64,000 nucleotides of DNA from Bromus sterilis (lineage: Eukaryota > Streptophyta > Magnoliopsida > Poales > Poaceae), in assembly GCA_950022295.1 (NCBI GenBank), contig OX465595.1, positions 226,885,770-226,949,769 on the forward strand. The letters are read 5' to 3'. The notes under the pieces were generated by a model that was not told the DNA's origin, searched no databases, and saw only the letters and a list, made by a program, of their open reading frames with translations. Every line of letters starts with the position of its first letter. The stretch's first letter is position 1. Position numbers and translations under genes: made by a program. Of this stretch, positions 54,686-64,000 are shown one piece after another.

Positions 54686-57600
54686 GTCTCCCACTTGCAC
54701 TAGAGTCAATAATATTATCAGTGCTTGAGCATTTTACACCTATGACATACCGGTGTAATACATGCTTCATTTGTGGTATAGACTTCATCATCGGATCTGA
54801 TGTTTCAGGCCCGTTAGTATCTTGCATATCTTCGCGTTTTCACGCTATCATAAAATTCACTAATTTTATCAGTTTAGCTTTGTATATGTTTGAATCATTT
54901 GGCAGGACCTTGGTTCCTTTAGAATAAGTCATGAAATCATTCATAAATGTTCCATGAGCTTTAAGCATCTTGGAAACCATACCATGTTCATAAATGAACT
55001 GATGATTCAAAATACCCTCCCTTGTTACTTCTTTAAGCAACAATATACTTAGCCAGTGTTATAGAATTCGCCACAGTATCGAACTTGACAAAGTTCCTTC
55101 ATACTGCGCCACCCTTACGTGTGAAACACATAATCCCAATTAAAATCAAAAATCGGTCGGAGTAAGTATGAAGACTGAATTGGTGTAACTATTTACATCA
55201 AAAATTCAGCTGGTGTAACCCATTACAACGAGCTCTTCATTCTCTCCATTTTCCGAGAAACAAATCTTATCTATCATAAGTTTAACTTTTCATTGTTTGT
55301 CCAATGATCAACATATTGATCACTTTGGTATCTTGCTCACAACCTTTTTGGAGCGTTGGACATATCTGGTCGTTTTACATATTATGGTGTACATGATTAA
55401 TGTAAACACACAGGTGAGTGGAATTCAATTCACGTGTTTTTGCTTATCTGTGTTCATGAACACTGATATCTGCAAATAATTTTTCACCGTGACCTCGGCA
55501 AGAACATTCTTCTTGGCGTTTTCATACTAAACTACTTTAGTATCATGTCAACATGTAATGTTGGTCTTAGCATGATCAGGCACTTACTATCTACATAGAT
55601 CATTGTGCTCAATCCTAATGCTATATCAGCCCAAATTCTTCAACTGAAAACTATTTCCAACGAAGTCCTTATTCGTGTCAAGAAATTTATATCATTTCCA
55701 ATCAACAATATGTCATCTACATAAGGTTTTAGAAATATTATTCAGCTCCCACTTACTTTCTTGAATATTCAAGTTTCTTCGTTATTCCTGATGAAAACAA
55801 ACTCTTTTCGCAATTTCATCACAACGAAAATTCCAACTCCATTATGCTAGCTTCAGTCCATCACTGGATATCCAAGGCTTGCATCTATTTTAGCATCCTT
55901 TGAATCGACAAAACATTCCGGTCGTATCACGTATACGTCCTTTGTTATATTTCCGTGTAGGAACTTTGTTTTTGACGTTCATTCTACCATATCCTATAAA
56001 TGAGATATGTAGTAATTGCTAGTATAACCCGAACTGACTAAAGCATTTCTACGGTCGACACTATTTCGCCGTAGTCAACCTTTGAACTTGCTAGAAAGCA
56101 ATTTTCCAACGAGTTGAGCTTTATGGATAAAACAATTTCATCCGAATCAATTATAGATCCATATATATATTCTTCAGACTTTTAGTCTTTCGGAGGGTCT
56201 ACCAAGTTCAAAACTTGACTTACTTCCATGGATACTATCTCGGATTATTTGGCATTTAGCCAAATCCCGGAGTCAGGGCCCATCAATGCTTCTTTGTATA
56301 TCACAGGTTTATCATTGTCGAACAACAATATCTCGTTTTACATATCATGAATGTTTGTACAAGTTTTGTCTAACCTGTGTGGTTCAGCTGCGCACTTCTC
56401 TGAAGATTCAACAATCTTTGACAAGTTGCACTGTCCTCCCACTCACCTTTTTGTAAGAAACTATTTTTGTTCAAAACACATTGTTCTTAACAGCAAACAG
56501 TTTTGCTTTTGTGTAGTGATAGAGGAATACCAAAACTTTTGGCATAACCTTAACAAAGTAGCACTTATCTGATTTGGGGTTTTGAGTATGTCAAACATAT
56601 GCCTCATATACCCAAATTTTAAGAAAAGACAACATGGTTTTAACAGTCCATACCACATCTAATATGGTGTCATTTCAACAGATTTGATGATGCTCTTTTC
56701 AGTGTAAAAGTCGTAGTCACTAACGCATAACTTTAATAAGTATAATGGCAAATTGATAAACGTCATATTTGATCTTACCGTGTCATACATGGCTTGATTT
56801 CATCTCTCGAACACTTTACTCATAGTGGACGCAAGTTATGATACTTCTTCACAACTCATCAGACGTTCGCTAAACTTGTAACTCAAATATTACTTTCTAC
56901 AATCTAATTTGCAGAAGCTTTATTTTCTCCTTACAATGAATTTCTATTTCACTCTAAAATTCCTTGAACATTTCAAAGATTTCAGACGTATGTCTCTATT
57001 GAACAGATATCCACATATCCACTTCAACTCATGAGTGAAGAGAGGGAATCCACTGCACACAACTATACTTATTGGACTACACACATCATCATGTATGATT
57101 ACCAATGGTTTAGTTGCCCGTTCATGTATGGCCTATCAACGGTGTTTTAGTCACATTACTTCGAGACAAAGATCGCAAGCGTCAAGTGATTCATAATCAT
57201 ATGACTCGAAAGTCCATCACTTATGGAAATTCTTCATGCATGTTATGTCACTTGTGATAAACGGCAGTGCCACATCTATGTGGTATTTCTGTCAGTCTTG
57301 CGACGTTTAGCGTCAGTGTTATGGATGTTTAGTATTATTATCAAGATTCATAACATACAACCTATTCATAATGGAAGTATGGCCTTTACGTTATTCATAG
57401 CTTTGAACAACTCTCTTGCAACAAACATGATTCAAAATGATGTTTTGCAACAAGGCTAAAGTGTAGTAACAATTTACTCAACTCTAAAATGAATTATGAA
57501 GATAATCATAGAGTCAACACACGGTATAGCAAACCTTTTACCGTGTTCCCGAGCGTGTCAAAACTCATCATTAGCTAGTCATAAAAGCCATAGTATTTCT

Positions 57601-59726
57601 TGTATCGAGTTGCAACAATATGCAATCGATCTGATATTCCGGTGATCAACAGTTTAATCACAATATACAGAATCCACAATTAACTGCTTAATCATGATTC
57701 CCAAGAATTACATCTCTTGACCAGCAATGAATTCATCTATAACTTCGTATGACTTTCATTTCTGAGCTGGTTATTCTAGTCTTCTTTCGTTTTGCCTTTA
57801 TACGTATCATAGTTCTATTTCCAATGTCACTCCTATTCACAGAAGATCACATATGATTAAGGGTGGCGCATGCCATGGACTATCCGGCGTGTCAGTCTTA
57901 CTAACATCCTTTGGACTTCCTTTCCCTTAATTCTCATCATCATATGATCGGTGTTCTTCTGGATCCCACACTTATCAGTTTTGTTTAGAGCACAGTGAAC
58001 ATTTTCACTAATGCTTACAATCATACATTGTACTAGATATCTTATATCCAACATTAATTGTCTTACCACTGAAAACAATTTTTCAGTTCCATGAATATAA
58101 CATAACTATCCCAAACTTTTCGAAGTTCGGGTTTCATGGTGGTGAAGACAATGCACTTAGCTGTGGTGGAATTCTAGCATTTTGGATTATGGACGTAAGT
58201 CACATCATCCATAGCATCAGCGGGAGAGCATCAAAAATTTGCGATAGGACATGGTCCTTCTCGGCACTATTGAGGATAGTCCTCACAATACGGTACCAAT
58301 CGTAAAGTTTTTACCAGATAAAACAGTTAATCAAAATCAATTGGGAAGGTGGTAACGCGAGCCATTATTCTACAACGATAATGCAAATACTAAGACTTTG
58401 TTCATAATTAAGTTGCACTTGTGATTAATCAATTTAATTACTAAGTGCGCTCCCACTCAGATCAATATCTCTCGTAATTGATGCTGGAGTGATTCAAGAT
58501 CCAACCCAATCGTCCGCCATTGATGTGACATCACTGATGACTTAGACTGGACCGGTAGGCCAACTTGCCAATCACACCAAAGGTGATTCTTGTTCATCTT
58601 TCGATGGGCGTGTTCCGGTAGCAAACTTTTATCCAAACCGTCAAGACAACCAAGTGTAATGCGCTGTGTGTTCTTTTAACACACCCGCCTTTTATGCGTC
58701 ACACACGTGTGCACCCATGTGACATGACCTGCTCCGGTGTGAAACATAGTATAGACGGTGCTACAGTTGGGAGAACACTATCAACTTGATATTGTTTTGC
58801 GAGAGATCACCCTTATAAAATACGACTACCGCGCATCAAACAAGGGTGCAACAAAGGGATAAACATCACAGGCAGTTCATAAAATTATGTGATGTAGTAT
58901 AGCCCTTTGCTTCGTGAAGTCTTCATTGTCTTCACGTCGTCGTGGTTGAAGTCACCGTGTCCACCAACTTTGTCCTTGGCGCCGGGAACATCACCACGGC
59001 TTCCGGCATGTGCGTCGGGGTCCACCTCCCCATCGTAGATCATCACCTTGCATCTATCTATTGCTTTGCCTCGAGCTAATAAACAGTTCTGGCACGCATG
59101 CCATAATTAAGTGAAAATCATATGACTCCAGTCATCATGCCGTACCACGACACACAGGTCGCGAATAAATATTACATAACATATAGCATCTCATACAAAC
59201 ACATTGCAAATCTTGAAGGCTATACCACATCACATGCATAATCTGCAAAAACGAGTTAGATCGCCATCTACACGGGTTGTTGCAACTTTTATCGTGGTTG
59301 TTAAGCAGGTTTACAAGGCAAACGAGAAACCCTAGACAAAACAAAAAACACGATACTTCTTTTGTTGCTAGTTTAACATACGGGGTGCGTGTAGCAACTA
59401 ATGCCACAAGCCAAACTTCGTTAAACGCGTGACCCCCGTGTGGATTTGAGTTCATAAAATCCACAAGCCCGTTCATGTAAAATTTTCTATAGCAAGACTA
59501 GGATGAGATCCAAGGAATTTGATGTAGTCCATGATCAAGGCAACCAGCATACTAAGAGCAGCATAGAGGGATCATGGCAAAACTCAAACCTTGTAGCAAA
59601 ATCACATCATGCCGTCGAGCAAAGAAAAGATCACATGATAGGGAAGCAAACAAGAAAATCAATGCCTCATATCAACATATGATCTACCTAAACATGCATC
59701 TAATCAAGGATCGCTCATGATACCGC
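54686..59726 (-). other. Decayed interior of the copia element
   Basis: Apart from the polypurine tract (54686-54700), the YVDD relic and the primer-binding site (59713-59726), no ORF longer than about 113 codons is present on either strand and none has a domain. The region should hold gag, protease, integrase, RT and RNase H. Confidence 0.6.
55682..55723 (-). pseudogene. Relic of copia reverse transcriptase (YVDD motif)
   Basis: The minus strand reads YVDDILLIGNDINF, the motif C of Ty1/copia RT with both catalytic Asp codons intact. A TGA stop lies a few codons upstream and the flanking frame soon breaks. It is the only clear protein landmark I could find in the 5 kb interior. Confidence 0.7.
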
Positions 59727-61850
59727 TGTTGGGAAACGTAGTAGAATTCAAAATTTCGTGCCTACGTAACAAGCCCCAAGATCATCCAAGAAGATTGCAT
59801 ACAAGGTTTTAGGTCATGGCTCACCAACCGATGTAGCGGAAGTAGAGTTGGTGAAGCTCGTGGACGTAGTGGAAGTAGATCTCGCAAGTTCTCCCACGAA
59901 CAGTCCCTCGATCAATCCCACGAACAAGTCCCGCGATCTAGTCCCACGGACAAGTCCCATGAACAAGCTCCTCGAAGAAGGGTCGAAGGTACAACCCCTC
60001 CATTAGTATCCACACATCCCGTAGCAGCAATCCAGCAGCGCTCCGCCGTCCAGAGATGAACGCCACCGAGAAAACTAGAGGGAGAAAACCCTAACGGATT
60101 CCGATCTAGAACAACGTCTAAACCGGGGTCTAATTGTGGAGCAACGGGGTTTAGAGGAGGGAGGGTGGCGCATAGGCCTTGGGGACAAGTTGTGCTGCGC
60201 CCCCCACCCCTCCCCCACATTATATAGGTGGCCAAGAGGCCCTTGGGGCGCAATAAGGGGGGTGGTGAGTCCAACTTGGACTCCCAAACCTCCCAAACCT
60301 TCCCACCGGAAACCTGCCATATTGGAGAGTTGGACTTTCCACCTGGAGGGGGATTCCTTCCCCTTGGTGTGCCCCCACCCCTTGGCCGGCCAGGGCAGCC
60401 TAGGTGGCTTGCCCCCCAAGGCTAGGGGCGCAGGGGAGTGGGTGGTACTGTCCGGAACCTTCTGGAACCTTCCATGACCTTCTAGAAGCTTCCAGGACCT
60501 TCCGGGACATACCGGGACCGTTTCGGGACATTCCGGACACTTCTGGAGCACTTCCAGGACCTTCCGAGACCGTTCTCGGACGTTCCGGAGCCATCCGGAT
60601 AGTTTCCAAGACCATCCGAGTTACAGTTTAAGCCACCGGATGACCGCGAAGGTTGTCGGGACGCCCAGCGATTATCCGGAAACTATTCCGGTTGATCCAG
60701 GACTTCCCCAGTACCATTCTCATATGTTCCGGAACCACCTGGGACTACTCCAGAGTGATCCGGACATAACCTTAAATACCCAGAACTACTTCTGGTGCCC
60801 TCATGAACAATTCCATAAAACTCCGGAACTACTTCCGGTACCCGTATGAACTATTCTGCTTTGCTTCCACTAAACCTTCTACCATACTAGTATTCTAACA
60901 GACTACTGCTCGTTAAGTGTGTGACCCAATAGGTTCGGTATAATGCGGACATGACTCAGAACATCTTCCGGACATAGGTCAACAGCCTTTTGTCAACAGC
61001 CAATAATCAACAGCGGAGCCATGGACACCCATGTTGACTCCCACACATACACGAAGAAACTTCGAGTGAACCATTATGTTTAGTCATGTACCATTCCCTT
61101 TGCTTCGCGATATATGACAAAGTTAGAGGAGAGAAGTTTGGCACCCATGTGTAACAACTTTTGAACACAAGCCACTCGTTATCCTCTTTGCTCGTTTGTC
61201 CCTTTTCTCGTTATCGTATTCCGGTATCCCCGTGACTGAATCACAATGGGTTTGGCCAGACTATAATGGATACCGTCATACCGAGTGGGCCCGAAGTGAA
61301 TATCTTCTTCATCGTGAAGGAGCAAATCCCATTCTTGAACTATCACAGTCACTAGCCACACCATCTGACATACCCAGAACTTATTTTACTACTTCCCATT
61401 TACGGGAGGATTCATCTAAGAACCAAAGCATGTCTTCCTGTGTGAAGCAACTCGATACTCTCATGGTCTAAGGAATTACGTATATGAAAACATTTCATGA
61501 TATGAATTATAACGTAGTTACGATGTGATCTCTAAGTATATCATTCAATACTGGGGTCGGTTCAACATCATTGTTCTGCTAACAATATGTTCCCATTGCT
61601 ACTGACATCCTTGTTACAAGAACAATGTCCATGATTAAGAAAACGTAATCATCAGTTAGCACATGAGCTGGTCTTAGAGGCTAAACCAGGAACTCTTGGT
61701 GTTTACATTTCCACACATGCAAATGAGTTTTCTTCTGAATCTCAAAGTCAGGGTCATTGCAATTATAGCACAGAAATATAAACATTAATTACGAACGTGG
61801 AAATATATATAATAACATTTTATTATTGCCTCTAGGGCATATTTCCAACA
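59727..61850 (-). repeat. 5' LTR of BARE/Angela-type copia
   Basis: 2124 bp, copy of 52562-54685. It would drive transcription of the element from the TATATAA box at 60220-60226 (minus strand). Confidence 0.9.
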
Positions 61851-64000
61851 GATGAATCATCCCCGGATAAATTCCCGCTCCACCGAAAAATACTTAACAC
61901 TGCGTTAGAGCCCCGTTGCTTTGTATCTGCTATGTCTTGCATTTGTATTGCTATTATTGTTGTGTATTTATTGTTTCTCCCCCCTTTATTCTCCGATAGA
62001 CCCCGACGCTGCCGCCGACTACACCGTTGCCGACTACGACTACTTCGTCGACGACCGTACCTTTACCGTCGAGCTTCTAGGAAAGCAGAGCCATTTCCTT
62101 CCCTAGATATCGCCTATCTTTCCGTACATTTCTTGCACTAGGCATGGTTACTGCTACTGCTATGTTACAATCCTATTCAATTGCATAGCATGTTTTTGTC
62201 GCCCCTTGATGTACCTTTCTTTATCCTATGCTGCCTTATAAATATATATATTATATTCAGCAGTAAACCCTGCGCATTGTTAGCTAGGTTTAGAATAGCG
62301 TGTCGTGATCACTCTGGGAGTGATCGCGGAAACGATATATTAAAACTGCAACAGGTACGGATCAATGCAGACGCCCTAGGGAACCTACAACGGCGAGACT
62401 CTGCCGAGTCGCTTCGAGATTGACTTACGAGTGGACGGACTCGTATTTCACTCTCGTCGGCTCAGTAGCGTAGCATCACTGGGATGATACGAGGGTATTC
62501 CTCTTTAGTTCATTCCGCTGGTGTCTCGGCACCACCGGGGTGATACGAGAATATTCCTCTTTAGTTCATTCTGCCGATGTCTCGGTCAAACCTCTTTAAG
62601 TGTACCATCGAGGGTGATTCCTCCTGGTTTCACTTGATGGTAGGAACTCGAACCAACTGGTGTCCTTACAGGTAAGGAGTCGGGTGACCCAACGGTGCCT
62701 GCGCATGGTATCTTAGCAGAACGATAGGTCAGGTATTCCACCGAAGGATTTCCTGTTGTACGAAAGTCGAGCTCTTCGGAGCAAACGCGAGACAAGGTAA
62801 GGAGACGGTTCACCTTGTTGGTAACCGCACGAGTTGGTGGGACGACAGGGCAGGCACCGACGTTACTGGTGGTCCTGACTGCTGTCGTTGTCCGCGACTC
62901 ATTCAATAAGGGGCAACGATAACGGTTGTCTCGGCAGAAAATTAATAAAATTCTTAACGGGTTCGGCGGATGACTTGAGTAGCCTTTTGGCTTGTACGCA
63001 CTACCTATACGTGGGATTACGCGTTTCGGCGCCTCCGCAATGTAGCCTCGTTTGAAAGCACTGAAAGACGTCCAGTTCAGCATTGTGGCAAGGACGGACC
63101 GCGCTGCGGCGTTGGAATTCACCCTCCTCGCAACGACCCAGAGAGCGAGGGGTGATAGGCCCATGACCCCCTTGCACTTAGGGTTGTAGACCGGCGGGGA
63201 CCTCTCTGACGAGTCGTAGGATGGACTGCGTTGTGTCGGATAGCCTCGGTGGGGTGCTCCCTAACCAGGTGTGCGCCACCCTGGAGATCCGAGCGTGTAG
63301 TGTCACACTAGTGCACCCCTGCAGGGAAGATTGATCTATTCGAATAGCCGTGTCCACGGTAACAGGACGCTTTATGCTGAAGCCAGACTCTACCACTACA
63401 AACTACTACTATTAAACTGTTGGTTCCGGTTTCTCTTCCTCGCAGGGAAGTCGACGAGGGGATCTCGGAGGCATTGATATTATTAATAATTACAACTTAT
63501 TATTATACAATGCTGCAGCAACTTCTGCTGCATTGTTACTTTCATTACGGTTATATTAAACTGTTGGCTGATTCTTACCTCATGCTGCAAGACTCGTCGG
63601 AAGATGCTAGTCTTCGATAGGCCTAGCTTCTTATCCTTATTCTGATTTCTACCTTGCAGTCCACTAAATACAGCCTCCCCTTTCCATTTGATACAAATGC
63701 ATAAATGCTTAGTAGCGGACGTAAGACTCGCGGGTATGCTAGATACTCACCTACTTTATTTTCCCCTTTTATTGTTTTGCCTGATCGGCCGCTGCAGTCG
63801 ACGTTGGAGCCCAGGAGCAGGAGATCCCCGATGCCGACCACCGCAACGTGAAGATCCCCGATGCCTTCTACGATGTCGAGTTCCCCTTTGACCAGGAGTA
63901 GTTTGGAGGTTCCCAGACAGGAGGCCTCGCCTTTTCGATCGTTGTTGATATTTGTGCTAGCCTTCTTAAGGCAACCTTGTATCCTTGTGTCTGTACTCAG

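Larger units (their letters stand above)
52562..61850 (-). mobile_element. BARE/WIS/Angela-type copia element, TSD GATGA
   Basis: The element is 9289 bp with TSD GATGA at 52557-52561 and 61851-61855. The two LTRs are each exactly 2124 bp. On the minus strand they start TGTTGGAAATATGCCCTAGAGG, as in BARE/WIS/Angela. The polypurine tract is AAGTGGGAGACTG and the primer-binding site is GCGGTATCATGAGC. The LTRs differ at only about a dozen sites by eye, so the insertion is recent. The 5.0 kb interior has no long ORF. One short pol relic is visible, the RT motif YVDDILLIGNDI. It was probably moved by proteins from a relative. Confidence 0.9.
41732..64000 (+). mobile_element. Second long-LTR gypsy element, LTR only, interrupted
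   Basis: An LTR starting TGTAACACTCCGGGTGTCAC continues in three pieces: 41732-42266, 50532-52561 and 61856-64000. The gaps are the Athila-type and copia elements with their TSDs. At least 4.7 kb of LTR is present and its end, primer-binding site and genes lie beyond the window. The layout mirrors the chromovirus LTR in reverse: a GC-rich block about 0.6-1.5 kb from the start (50640-51470), and the CCCCTGCAGGG...CTATTCGAATAG block near 63316-63345, which is the inverse of one at 30490-30520. It is therefore probably a related gypsy. All ORFs inside are unsupported. Confidence 0.7.

Noticed and set aside
62586..63164. 192 aa minus-strand ORF
   Set aside because: It is inside the plus-oriented gypsy LTR and has no domain or conserved motif.

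Overview
This is nuclear DNA from a large, repeat-rich grass genome, almost certainly the Triticeae (wheat, Aegilops, barley or a relative). The repeats show this: BARE/WIS/Angela-type copia LTR ends, Athila-type gypsy elements with a tRNA-Asp primer-binding site, a Tekay-like chromovirus with a 3.9 kb LTR, a Stowaway MITE with CTCCCTCCGT ends, and nested insertions with intact target-site duplications (TSDs). I can support only one host gene.

Left part (1-4165): an Athila-type LTR fragment, the decayed 3' end of a LINE, and a GC-rich non-autonomous retroposon that ends just upstream of the gene.

Gene (4246-23858, + strand): an aldose 1-epimerase (galactose mutarotase) in five exons with four GT-AG introns. 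The joined CDS is 1305 bp and codes for 434 aa, with an N-terminal membrane segment. Intron 2 (12.4 kb) holds an inverted-repeat element with ttgccatg arrays, two Helitron-like elements, a 139 bp Mutator-type MITE, gypsy and copia remnants, and a 1.19 kb gag-only copia. Intron 3 (5.8 kb) holds a TIR-like structure, a LINE-like retroposon and two MITEs. A 1.38 kb mini LTR retrotransposon lies just downstream of the gene.

Right part (26.2-64 kb): a nest of retrotransposons. A LINE (about 26.2-40.68 kb) is split by a Mutator-like element (26687-27606) and by a chromovirus (29356-40129). The chromovirus is missing the outer half of one LTR, and the adjoining LINE is missing part of its reverse transcriptase. 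An Athila-type LTR enters the LINE at 40684. A second long-LTR gypsy element enters that LTR at 41732. Two more elements lie inside this second gypsy LTR: an 8.26 kb gag-only Athila-type element (42267-50526) and a 9.29 kb copia element (52562-61850). The copia LTRs are nearly identical although its interior is decayed.

I see no convincing undescribed multi-gene system. The most interesting signals are heat-shock-element arrays upstream of a TATA box in the young copia LTR, an exactly reconstructable Helitron insertion site, a GC-rich Mutator-like element with long TIRs, and a deletion that fuses a retrotransposon LTR to a LINE.
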